NCBI GenBank assembly: GCA_016720685.1
Contig: JADKKC010000015.1
Span: 1-64,000 of the forward strand
Length of the DNA: 64,000 bases
Reading direction: 5' to 3'
Source of the DNA: Zoogloea sp.
GTDB lineage: Bacteria; Pseudomonadota; Gammaproteobacteria; Burkholderiales; Rhodocyclaceae
How positions within the stretch are numbered: position 1 is the first letter of the stretch; each line of letters starts with the position of its first letter. The notes beneath the pieces were generated by a model. It was not told the DNA's origin. It saw only the letters and a list, made by a program, of their open reading frames with translations, and ran no database searches. Shown piece by piece: positions 9,633 through 17,119 of the stretch. Made by a program: the position numbers and the translations under genes.

Positions 9633-10208
9633 TCAGAACCCCAGGCTTTCGCCGGCTCCGAGCAGCGTGGCGACACCGAGAACCGCGAAAATCGCCGCTG
9701 CGATGCCATGCACCAGGCGCACCGGAATCCGGTTGGCAATGCGGTCGCCCAGGATTACCGCCGGCACGTTGGCCAGCATCATGCCCAGGGTGGTGCCGGC
9801 CACGACCATCGCCAGGCTCTGGTACTGGGCGGCCAGCGCGATGGTGGCGATCTGGGTCTTGTCGCCCATCTCGGCCAGAAAGAACGCGACGAGGGTGGTG
9901 CCGAACACGCCGAGCTGGGCCAGCTTGGCGTCGTCTTCATCGAGCTTGTCGGGGACGAGGGTCCAGATGGCCATGGCGATGAAGGACACGCCGAGCACCC
10001 AGCGCAGGGTTTCGGGGCCGAGGAGCGTCGTGACCCACGCGCCAACCGCACCGGCGAAGCCGTGGTTGGCCAGCGTGGCAATCAGGATTCCGATGATGAT
10101 CGGCACCGGCTTGCGAAACTTGGCGGCGAGTAAGAAGGCGAGAAGTTGCGTCTTGTCGCCGATTTCAGCGAGGGCGACGATGCCCGTGGATACGAGGAAG
10201 GCTTCCAT
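9633..10208 (-). CDS. GDT1/UPF0016 family manganese exporter
   Basis: A 191-aa polytopic inner-membrane protein. The two inverted repeats each carry the family metal motif: EIGDKTQ near residue 15 and EMGDKTQ near residue 117. Bacterial members such as MneA export Mn2+. The ATG at 10208 has AGAGAA upstream and begins MEAFLVSTG, the usual family N-terminus; the longer frame to 10343 runs through the riboswitch hairpin and is rejected. The leader RNA just upstream matches the yybP-ykoY Mn riboswitch, which agrees with Mn efflux. Confidence 0.9.
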   Translation of the reverse strand: MEAFLVSTGIVALAEIGDKTQLLAFLLAAKFRKPVPIIIGILIATLANHGFAGAVGAWVTTLLGPETLRWVLGVSFIAMAIWTLVPDKLDEDDAKLAQLGVFGTTLVAFFLAEMGDKTQIATIALAAQYQSLAMVVAGTTLGMMLANVPAVILGDRIANRIPVRLVHGIAAAIFAVLGVATLLGAGESLGF

Positions 10209-10270
10209 TTTGATTCTCTGGCCGGACATGGACGAATGACCACGACGCCTCTCCGGCCACTCCGGAGGCG

Positions 10271-10376
10271 AGGTGGTCAAAGGTCTTGCCAGGTTCGGAA
10301 ACTGCCTGCGCCATGGCCGGACGGGCCAAGTATGTTGACGCAAGCCCCTTCGAAGGAAGGGCGGCTACTCCCCAAT
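10271..10376 (-). promoter_or_regulatory. yybP-ykoY type manganese riboswitch
   Basis: Read on the minus strand from 10376, the sequence has the motif hallmarks in order: GGGGAGTAGCC, then GCGTCAACATACTTGG, and finally AAGACCTTTGACC at the 3' side. These correspond to the Mn2+-sensing loops of the yybP-ykoY aptamer. A strong hairpin follows, with GACCAC...GTGGTC outside and CGCCTCCGG...CCGGAGAGGCG inside, at about 10240-10280. It is a candidate expression platform ahead of the UPF0016 start. The match was made by eye, not with a covariance model. Confidence 0.85.
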
Positions 10377-10459
10377 GACGGCCGCGATCCTACGCGAGAA
10401 GCGTTGGTGCGTCTATCGCGGGCGGGGTGTGAAGGCCCCGCCCGCGACAACGAGTGGCG

Positions 10460-11149
10460 TCAGAGTTGCTCCAGCGCGTCCTTGCCGATCAGCTTCCAGG
10501 TCTGGACGGGCTGCTGGCCGCGGATGCGGACCAGGTACACCTCGTCGTTGGCCTGCTTGATGCGCGTGGCGGCTTCGCTCGCCGGCAGCTGGAGCAGATG
10601 GGCCAGGATCAGCGGCGTCACGCCCCCGTGGCTGACGACCAGCACGCTGCCCTTTTTATGGCTGCTGCGGATCTGCTCGACGGCCTGGGCCACCCGGCGG
10701 GCCTGGCTGTTGAGGGATTCCCCGCCGTCCAGGTTGTCGTCCGGGTTGCCGGCGCGGGCCTTGAACTCGGCGTCCAGGCTGGCATCGCGGCCATCCTCGA
10801 ACATGCCTTCGAACTTGCCGAAGCTCCGCTCGGCCAGGGCCGGCAGGGGCGTGTGGGTGACGCCGGGCGCGGCGAGGGTGGCCGTTTCGCGGGCGCGGGC
10901 GAGGCTGCTGGCATACACCGCCGAAAAGCCGACGCCCTTCAGCGTGTCGCCCAGCTGGCGCGCCTGACCCTTGCCGGTTTCGTTGAGCACGTTGTCGGTT
11001 GCGCCCTGCAGGCGTTTTTCCAGGTTCCAGGCGGTCTGGCCGTGGCGAGCCAGGTAAATGTCCAGCACGGCTTCTTCGGCATGGGCCACGACGGCCACGG
11101 AGGCCAGCGCCAGCGCGGTGGCCAGTTTTTTCAGGTTGATGGTTGGCAT
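10460..11149 (-). CDS. exported histidine phosphatase family protein
   Basis: A 229-aa protein with an N-terminal signal peptide (Lys-rich start, hydrophobic core ALALASVAVV, AHA cleavage site near residue 24). The mature part has the catalytic LARHGQTAWN motif near residue 33, with the phosphohistidine His. The second catalytic His is in VVSHGGVTP, and a conserved SSLARARETA also fits. The branch includes phosphoglycerate-mutase-like phosphatases; the substrate is unknown. It lies 15 bp downstream of another exported protein with a phytase-like esterase fold, so the two may work together on phosphate esters outside the cytoplasm (inference). Confidence 0.88.
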   Translation of the reverse strand: MPTINLKKLATALALASVAVVAHAEEAVLDIYLARHGQTAWNLEKRLQGATDNVLNETGKGQARQLGDTLKGVGFSAVYASSLARARETATLAAPGVTHTPLPALAERSFGKFEGMFEDGRDASLDAEFKARAGNPDDNLDGGESLNSQARRVAQAVEQIRSSHKKGSVLVVSHGGVTPLILAHLLQLPASEAATRIKQANDEVYLVRIRGQQPVQTWKLIGKDALEQL

Positions 11150-11164
11150 GATGGCGAATCCTGG

Positions 11165-12535
11165 TCAGCGAGCCTTGAGCAGCTCGGGCACGTGCAGCAG
11201 GATGAACTCGTTGTCGTCCTGCAGGTTGGGCTGGCGGGCTGCGGAGTAGGGCAGGTTGTTGTCGTTGGCGACAACGATGTGCTCACCATCCACGACATCC
11301 ACGTCCTCGATGGTCACGAAGGGAAAGCTGAACTTGCCGTCCTTGCCACCGCGGCGGGCCAGGTGCTTCGGGTCCTGGATGTCCAGCAAGTCGATGTGGC
11401 CGATCTTCTTCGCAAAACCGTCCGCGTCGGTGTCCTTGAGGCTGATCTTGTAGACGCGCTTGAACTTCGCCGGCACGTTCTGGCAGTCCGGGCGGGCCGG
11501 GCCGTTACAGGCGTGCTCGGGGAGGCCCTCGCCGTTGTCCCGTTCGATGATCAGGCCGGTCTCGGCGTCGATCATGTTGAAGTCGCCGATGTTGTTGCCG
11601 TTCAGCTCGAGGGCGTACTTCCACGAGCGGCCGGTCCATTCGCCCTTGACCACGCTGAATTCGAGGATGCGCAGGTATTCCCGGCCGTCCTTGCTCTCCC
11701 ACTTCTTGTCCTCGGCGTTCCACAGCGGGCCTTCGAGCAAGGGGTAGAGAAACTGGCCGTCCTTCGACGCCGCCATGCCCTCGTAGCCGCGGGAACGGCG
11801 GGCCACGGTGTTGAACTGGCCGGAGGTGGCCGGCGTGGTCACGCTGAAGTGGTCCGGCGACTTGAGCACCTTGCCGTCCACCCGGGTTTCGAACACCGCC
11901 AGAACCTTGCCCTTGAGGTCGGTCTTGATCAGATAGGGGCCCAGCTCGTCGCCCAGCCAGATCGCATTGCCGATGGGTTGAATGGATTCGATGTCCAGAT
12001 CGGCGCCGGTGAGGTAGCGCTTCCGGGTGCCTTCATTGACGATCAGAAACGGAATCTTGCGGTCCGGGTCGTGAAGGAAAGACGTCTGCTCCAGCTTGAC
12101 GCCACCGTTCTGCCAGTCCGGTTTGACGCGGTGGAACATCAGCATGGCGTCGGCACTGTTGTTGCGGGCGCCGTAACCGTTGTCCTGCAGCACCCAGTAA
12201 CGGCCATTGCCGTCGCTCTTGATACCCGAGAAGCCCTGCACCGGCTGCCCCTTGAAGGGCAGGGACACATTGGTCGGGCGCGGGGCGGCTTTGTCCGACA
12301 GATAGGAGTGGCCCGGAAGGCTGCCTGCCGCCTCGACCCGGCGGGCATCGGCGGCCGTGTATTTCCCCGAAACGGCCAGGCTCTCAGGGGCGTCCTTGGG
12401 CGCCGCCAGGAAGGTGGCCGCTGGTAAGAAGGCATGCCCGGCCAGCGTGGCGGGGAAGGCCTGGTCGGCGTGGGCGAAGGCGGGGGCGAGCGCGGCAATC
12501 GCCAGGGCGATGAGCGCAGAAGGCTTCTTGATCAT
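11165..12535 (-). CDS. exported esterase-like / phytase-like beta-propeller protein
   Basis: A 456-aa protein with a clear signal peptide (MIKKPSALIALAIAALAPAF, cleavage after AHA near residue 23). Its features match the esterase-like activity of phytase family: a GFSGIKSDGNGRYWVLQDNG segment, GADLDIESIQ, GDELGPYL, an YEGMAASKDGQFLYPLLEG block and the C-terminal VANDNNLPYS. Such proteins are periplasmic or secreted, and their substrates are mostly untested. It is the first gene of a two-gene unit with the histidine phosphatase. The 5' flank faces the tRNA-bounded island. Confidence 0.85.
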   Translation of the reverse strand: MIKKPSALIALAIAALAPAFAHADQAFPATLAGHAFLPAATFLAAPKDAPESLAVSGKYTAADARRVEAAGSLPGHSYLSDKAAPRPTNVSLPFKGQPVQGFSGIKSDGNGRYWVLQDNGYGARNNSADAMLMFHRVKPDWQNGGVKLEQTSFLHDPDRKIPFLIVNEGTRKRYLTGADLDIESIQPIGNAIWLGDELGPYLIKTDLKGKVLAVFETRVDGKVLKSPDHFSVTTPATSGQFNTVARRSRGYEGMAASKDGQFLYPLLEGPLWNAEDKKWESKDGREYLRILEFSVVKGEWTGRSWKYALELNGNNIGDFNMIDAETGLIIERDNGEGLPEHACNGPARPDCQNVPAKFKRVYKISLKDTDADGFAKKIGHIDLLDIQDPKHLARRGGKDGKFSFPFVTIEDVDVVDGEHIVVANDNNLPYSAARQPNLQDDNEFILLHVPELLKAR

Positions 12536-12725
12536 GGGCGGGCCTGTCGGGTTGGGGAAGCTCCCGAACTTACGTGCCCTGCGTTACAGCGGCTTTGCAC
12601 AAAGATGCCGAAGCGCCGGCACGGGGCGGGCTGATTTCGCGCACCGATGGCGACTTCAATGCCCCTCCGGGAGCGCCTGAAAAACATGCGCTACGGCACG
12701 TAGATCTTCCTCGCCAAACAAGCAG

Positions 12726-12815
12726 AAAAGCCAACCCTCGCGGATTGGCTGTTCTGCTTGTTCGTCTTGGCTCCTCGACCTGGGCTCGAACCAGGGACCT
12801 GCGGATTAACAGTCC
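12726..12815. repeat. direct repeat copy A (terminator plus tRNA-Asn 3' part)
   Basis: Aligns without gaps to 18124-18213. It contains a degenerate copy of the tRNA terminator hairpin followed by 48 nt identical to the tRNA-Asn 3' end except for one base. Similarity ends abruptly after 12815. The repeat has the geometry of an attachment-site duplication left by integration into the tRNA 3' end. Confidence 0.85.
12768..12815 (-). pseudogene. truncated tRNA-Asn (3' 48 nt)
   Basis: Carries the CCA end, the acceptor 3' strand, the complete T arm and variable loop, and the 3' half of the anticodon arm of tRNA-Asn, with one substitution relative to 18166-18241. The D arm and 5' acceptor strand are absent, so it cannot make a functional tRNA. 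It probably marks the distal attachment site of the island. Confidence 0.85.
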
Positions 12816-12998
12816 TGAGAAGCCCGCTCTAATGGTAGGTGCCGCCCGGAATCACTGCAGGATTTCCAAGGACATTACACCTATAAGGACGAGCACTTAC
12901 CCTATATGCCGGCGACCAGAGGGGAACCATAGCGAGATCATTGCGGCCGGAAGACCGGACATGACCCTTGGCCCGCGATGGCGACGAGATGATGAGCG

Positions 12999-13427
12999 TC
13001 AGGGCAGAGGACTTGACCACGGGTTTAGCAGCTTCACCCCTGTCGCCTCGAAGTCCCCGATGTTTCGTGTGACCACCGTCAGTTCCCCCACCAGGGCGGT
13101 CGCCGCGATGAGTGCATCCCGCTCCGCCCGCGGATCAGGTACGTGCAGCCGGGCACAGCGTCGGGCCACGGCGGCATCCACCGGCAGGATGCGATCCGCG
13201 AAGGCGGGAAGGACGTGCCTGTCGAGCCAACTACGGAGGACTGCGCCTTGGGTGGCATCGCGGCGTTCGACGAGCAGGACGCCCATCTCAAGCTCCAGCA
13301 CGGAGATGGCGGAGAGAAATAGTTCAGAGGCGGGCACTTCTGCCGCCCAGGCAGTAACCCTTGCATCAGCTTTGCCTGACTTCGCCTTTCGAAGCTCGGA
13401 GACGACGTTTGTGTCGAGCAGATACAT
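12999..13427 (-). CDS. vapC: VapC-type PIN-domain toxin (type II TA)
   Basis: A 142-aa PIN-domain ribonuclease. The N-terminus MYLLDTNVVSEL contains the first catalytic Asp. A conserved Glu follows in SAISVLELEMGV, and late acidic residues in DALIAATAL and VTRNIGDF complete the metal site. VapC toxins cut tRNA or rRNA and are neutralised by a co-encoded antitoxin. The ATG at 13427 overlaps the antitoxin stop (ATGA), the usual TA layout. The pair lies on the minus strand at the left edge of the island. Confidence 0.92.
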   Translation of the reverse strand: MYLLDTNVVSELRKAKSGKADARVTAWAAEVPASELFLSAISVLELEMGVLLVERRDATQGAVLRSWLDRHVLPAFADRILPVDAAVARRCARLHVPDPRAERDALIAATALVGELTVVTRNIGDFEATGVKLLNPWSSPLP

Positions 13428-13684
13428 CAGGCGAGATCTGCCGGACGAAAGAGGGCGCCGCCGACGCGCACCGGCTCAAAGTCGATATCCCCGACGTCGG
13501 GCTGGGCCAGCAGCTCGACAATGCTGGGTTCCTTGGCCAGCAGCTTGCGGTAGGCTTCGACGGATAGCAGTACGTGGGAGGGGCGCCCGCGATTCGTGAT
13601 GAAGACGGCGCCTTCGAGCGCGGCTTTTTTGGCGCGCCCGACATCGTGGTTGAACTCCCGGCTCGAAAGGATTGTGTTCGGCAC
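13427..13684 (-). CDS. vapB: Phd/YefM-type antitoxin paired with VapC
   Basis: An 85-aa protein starting with GTG at 13684, with AAGGAG 7 nt upstream. The N-terminal part, SREFNHDVGRAKKAA then FITNRGRPSHVLLS and VEAYRKLL, is the Phd/YefM DNA-binding fold. The C-terminal tail (PDVGDIDFEPVR) would wrap the toxin. Such antitoxins repress their own promoter, and an inverted repeat sits 15 nt upstream of the start. Confidence 0.9.
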   Translation of the reverse strand: MPNTILSSREFNHDVGRAKKAALEGAVFITNRGRPSHVLLSVEAYRKLLAKEPSIVELLAQPDVGDIDFEPVRVGGALFRPADLA

Positions 13685-13698
13685 GCTTATCTCCTTCG

Positions 13699-13716
13699 TG
13701 TAGGTATGTTGCTACA
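13699..13716. promoter_or_regulatory. putative TA operator
   Basis: Perfect inverted repeat TGTAG-N8-CTACA immediately upstream of the antitoxin Shine-Dalgarno, in the position expected for autorepression by a Phd/YefM antitoxin. Assigned by position and symmetry only. Confidence 0.45.
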
Positions 13717-13806
13717 TTCTACTTTGTCTTGCAGAAGTCGCGATAGTTGCATCGGATCGTGTTGTGAGCCGTACGTCGTTTAAAGGTTGCGGACAATAGG
13801 TTCATT

Positions 13807-13831
13807 AATCACCGCACTTTACGCGGTGATT
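13807..13831 (+). terminator. stem-loop with T-rich tail upstream of fic
   Basis: Nine-bp perfect stem (13807-13815 with 13823-13831), 7-nt loop, followed by TTCTT. It lies 38 nt before the fic start and could attenuate transcripts entering fic or insulate it from upstream antisense transcription. Confidence 0.4.
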
Positions 13832-13869
13832 TTCTTGTGCCTGCGGAGAAGGATGACCATAATCCCCGC

Positions 13870-14994
13870 ATGAATTACGGTGATTATCTTTACATCTGGC
13901 AAGCCCCTGATTGGCCGCAGTGGCGTTACGACCTCGCGGTGCTGGCTCGCCCGCTTGTCGAAGTCAGCCGGGCTCAGGGCCTGCTCCTCGGGCGGTTGGC
14001 CGATGTCGGTGCGGCGACGCGGGATCAGGCAAATTTGCTGGCGCTCACTGACGACGTTGTGAAGACCAGCGAGATCGAAGGCGACCACCTCAACGTCGCC
14101 TCCGTGCGTTCGAGCATTGCGCGTCGTCTGGGCGTGGACATCGGCGCCCTCGCGCCAGTCGATCGCCATGTCGAAGGCGTGGTCGAGATGGTGCTGGATG
14201 CAACCGCCAACTGCCAGCAGCCCGTGACTGATGAACGCCTGTTCGGGTGGCATGCGGCGCTGTTTCCGACCGGCTATTCGGGGATGGCGCGAATCAAGCT
14301 TGCCGCCTGGCGGGACGATGCGACGGGGTTGATGCAGGTGATCTCCGGGCCGATGGGGCGGCAGAAGCTGCACTTTGAGGCGCCGCCTGCGGATCGCTTG
14401 CCTTCGGAGATGGCGCGCTTTCTCGACTGGCTCAACGCCGACTCCGACGTTCTGCCCCTTCTGAGGGCGGGGTTGGGGCACCTCTGGTTCATCACCTTGC
14501 ACCCGTTCGATGACGGCAATGGCCGCATCGCCAGGGCCGTAGGCGATCTGCTGCTTGCCCGAGCCGACCACAGCCCGCAACGCTTTTACAGCCTCTCGGC
14601 GCAGATTCAGCGCGACCGGAAGGCTTATTACGAGATTCTCGAGCGAACCCAGAAAGGCGACATGGACGTCACGGATTGGCTCGTCTGGTTCCTCGAAAGC
14701 CTGCAGCGCGCGCTGGATCAAACCCATCAGACCCTCGATGCGGTGCTGACCAAGGCTCGATTCTGGCAGCGCTGGGCCGCCACGCCGCTCAACGAGCGAC
14801 AGGTCAAGGTGCTCAATCGACTGCTGGATGGCTTTGACGGAAAACTCACCAGCAGCAAGTGGGCGGCAATCAGCAAGTGTTCGGCAGATACGGCCCTACG
14901 GGACATCAATGGGCTGCTTGTCCGCGGCGTGCTTCGGAAGACGGCTGGGGGCGGGCGGAGCACCGGGTATGAGCTGAACGAGCGTGAGGCGTAA
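13870..14994 (+). CDS. Fic family protein with DUF4172-like N-terminus (probable AMP transferase)
   Basis: About 374 aa. The N-terminus YIWQAPDWPQW matches the DUF4172 domain found before many Fic domains. The Fic core motif HPFDDGNGRIAR is complete, including the catalytic His, and would transfer AMP (or another phosphate moiety) to a target protein. The TSEIEGD segment upstream fits the inhibitory [S/T]xxxE[G/N] motif, so the enzyme is probably self-inhibited in cis (class II). A C-terminal winged-helix-like region follows (SKWAAISKCSADTALRDI). The ATG at 13870 begins the family-typical N-terminus; a GTG at 13837 in the same frame is less likely. Confidence 0.88.
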   Translation: MNYGDYLYIWQAPDWPQWRYDLAVLARPLVEVSRAQGLLLGRLADVGAATRDQANLLALTDDVVKTSEIEGDHLNVASVRSSIARRLGVDIGALAPVDRHVEGVVEMVLDATANCQQPVTDERLFGWHAALFPTGYSGMARIKLAAWRDDATGLMQVISGPMGRQKLHFEAPPADRLPSEMARFLDWLNADSDVLPLLRAGLGHLWFITLHPFDDGNGRIARAVGDLLLARADHSPQRFYSLSAQIQRDRKAYYEILERTQKGDMDVTDWLVWFLESLQRALDQTHQTLDAVLTKARFWQRWAATPLNERQVKVLNRLLDGFDGKLTSSKWAAISKCSADTALRDINGLLVRGVLRKTAGGGRSTGYELNEREA

Positions 14995-15232
14995 CCCGGC
15001 CCGCTTGTGCTTTTGAGCTTAAAGCGGCAGGGCGGGCGATTCAAAAAACGGGTATTTTCAGAAAGCAGCGTTGCCGCTGAGAAATCCGCGGATTGAAGTT
15101 CAGTGAACGAGTTGCCCGGCGTGCCTCCGAGATGTTCAACGCCTCGATTTTCGCTACGCCGCTGTCTAGACTGAAGGCATTATCGAAAAGGCATTTCCCC
15201 GCTGCCGTCGGGGTTGATGCCGGGAAGGTGCC

Positions 15233-17119
15233 ATGAGCCGTGCAGCCGTTCTGATTGGTGTGAACAAGGTGGTGGGGCGCAACCAGCGCCTGGCCGTCCT
15301 CAACGATGCGGTGCGTGGGGCACTGGCGATGCGCGATTGGGTGCTCGCCCAGGGCTTCGATCCGGATTTGGTCAAGTGCTTCACCGACGCGGACGAGCCG
15401 GTAAGGATCGCCGACATCCAGGATGCCATCGCCGAGCTGCTCGTCGACCCGATGGCCGGTATCGGGCAACTGCTGGTCTATTTCGCGGGCCACGGCATCA
15501 ACGTCAGCGGCACCGAGCGCTGGTTACTCAGCAAGGCGCTGGACATGCCGTCCGAGGCGGTGAATGTCGAAATCAGTGTGATCGACGCCCGGCAGGGCAG
15601 CGTATCGCACGTGGTGCTCATCTCCGATGCCTGCCGCACGGCGGCGGTGGGGGTCGCGCAGCAGAGCATTCAAGGTGCGTCGATTTTCCTCACCCCCACC
15701 GGGGGCGGCACCGCCAAGGCGGTGGATCGCTTCTATGCGTGTGCGCTGGGCGATCCGTCCCACGAGGTCAATATCCAGGCTGCCGGCAACGCGAAGGAGT
15801 TCCGGGCGCTGTACACCGATGCGCTGCTGGACGTACTGCAGGGGCATGAGCCGGCCATCATCGAGACCGCCGCCGACGGCCTTTCCCCTGCCGGGGTGAT
15901 CCGGCCGTGGCCGCTGCGCGACCAGCTGGAAAAGACGCTCGCGAAGAATCTGGCCGTGCGCAAGCTGCAGCTCAGTATTTCCCAGACCCCCGACGCGATC
16001 ATCATGTCCGACCCGCGGTGGGCGTGGATCGCCCGTCTCGATCCACCGGCCACGCCGCCGGTGTCCCGCGGTGGTGACGGAATGCTGGGCGGTGGCGCAA
16101 TGTTCGGCGCGCCGCCGGCGGCTCCGATTCTCCGCGACTGGGTGGACGCGGCGATGGCGCGCGCGATGAGGCTGCAGGCCATACCCGGCGGGGCCGACGA
16201 TCGCATGCTCGGTCGTCCCCGGGGTGGGGGAGCGGGCGGCTTTGACGACCAGTTGCTCGGCGGGTACACACCGCCGGTGCAGCTCGCCCGCTCGCCGGAC
16301 GGCGCAGTGAACATTGCCGAGGCGGCGCGGCGCAACGCCGTCGACTTTCCGCCCCGGCATTTCGAGACCCGTTGCGGCCTCAAGCTGCGCGGGGCAAAGG
16401 CGGTCGAGGCGGTGGGTGCCCGGATGCGCCTGGACTGGGAGCACGACGGCCAGGTGCTGCGCGCCTATCCCGAGGCCGCGCAAGCTGCCGACCGGGTATT
16501 GCTGATCCTGCGGGACGGCAGCGGTGTGCTCGTGCCGTTGCTGCCGGAGTTCATCGGCGAGCTGAACTTTGGCGACGACGGCAGGCTGGTCAGCCTGGCC
16601 TATGAGGCGTCGGACAATTCGCCGCTGTATGACCTGAATGAGGGCCGCCGGATGGCGCGGCGCGAACTGCGCGAACTGGTCGTCTCGGCGCTGGGGCGGG
16701 GCGTCTTCCGGCCTGGGCCGGACAAGCTCGACACGCTGGGCGTGACCGCGGTGGCGGGGCCGGCGCCCGATCCGGTGCTCGTGCTGCTGCTCGCCTATGC
16801 CCTCGACGACGCCGGCATGAGGGACCGCCTGCAGCAGCTGATCGCCCGGATGCACGACACGGGAATCCCGCCGCTCTACGACGCGGCCTTGCTGGCCGGT
16901 CTGCCCGTCGATGGCCCCGCTGCGCCGGCAAGCTGCCCGCCGGGCATGCCGCTGATCTCCCGCGGCTGGGTCGGGCTCGCTGCGCGTGGCGTGACATTGC
17001 CCTCCGAAATCGCCGGTCTGCCACAGTTGCTCCGGCCCGCGCTATGGACCCATTTCAGCGCGGCTGCCTGCGCCTTGCTCAAGACCCATCTTTCCCCACC
17101 GGAGGTACATCATGCGTGA
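15233..17119 (+). CDS. caspase-like (peptidase C14) protein with C-terminal uncharacterised region
   Basis: A 628-aa protein from ATG 15233 with GGAAGG upstream. The first ~210 residues are a caspase-type domain: AAVLIGVNKV at the first strand, the catalytic His87 in LVYFAGHG and Cys134 in LISDACRT, both in the right contexts. Residues ~278-345 are a Gly/Pro-rich linker with three D-x-x-[M/L]LG-like copies (at 282, 323 and 339). Residues ~365-628 are a separate globular part I cannot name. There is no signal peptide or membrane segment, so it is probably cytoplasmic. It overlaps the following hydrolase gene by 8 nt. The substrate and trigger are unknown; a role in conflict or defence is inferred from family and island context. 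Confidence 0.85.
   Translation: MSRAAVLIGVNKVVGRNQRLAVLNDAVRGALAMRDWVLAQGFDPDLVKCFTDADEPVRIADIQDAIAELLVDPMAGIGQLLVYFAGHGINVSGTERWLLSKALDMPSEAVNVEISVIDARQGSVSHVVLISDACRTAAVGVAQQSIQGASIFLTPTGGGTAKAVDRFYACALGDPSHEVNIQAAGNAKEFRALYTDALLDVLQGHEPAIIETAADGLSPAGVIRPWPLRDQLEKTLAKNLAVRKLQLSISQTPDAIIMSDPRWAWIARLDPPATPPVSRGGDGMLGGGAMFGAPPAAPILRDWVDAAMARAMRLQAIPGGADDRMLGRPRGGGAGGFDDQLLGGYTPPVQLARSPDGAVNIAEAARRNAVDFPPRHFETRCGLKLRGAKAVEAVGARMRLDWEHDGQVLRAYPEAAQAADRVLLILRDGSGVLVPLLPEFIGELNFGDDGRLVSLAYEASDNSPLYDLNEGRRMARRELRELVVSALGRGVFRPGPDKLDTLGVTAVAGPAPDPVLVLLLAYALDDAGMRDRLQQLIARMHDTGIPPLYDAALLAGLPVDGPAAPASCPPGMPLISRGWVGLAARGVTLPSEIAGLPQLLRPALWTHFSAAACALLKTHLSPPEVHHA

Larger units (their letters stand above)
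12536..12998. other. intergenic stretch holding a tRNA-Asn remnant, no gene seen
   Basis: No credible coding frame. The left part is the 5' flank of the phytase-like gene. The centre holds the 90-bp repeat with the truncated tRNA-Asn. The part from 12816 to 12998 is unrelated to the tRNA and shows no recognisable element. Confidence 0.6.
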
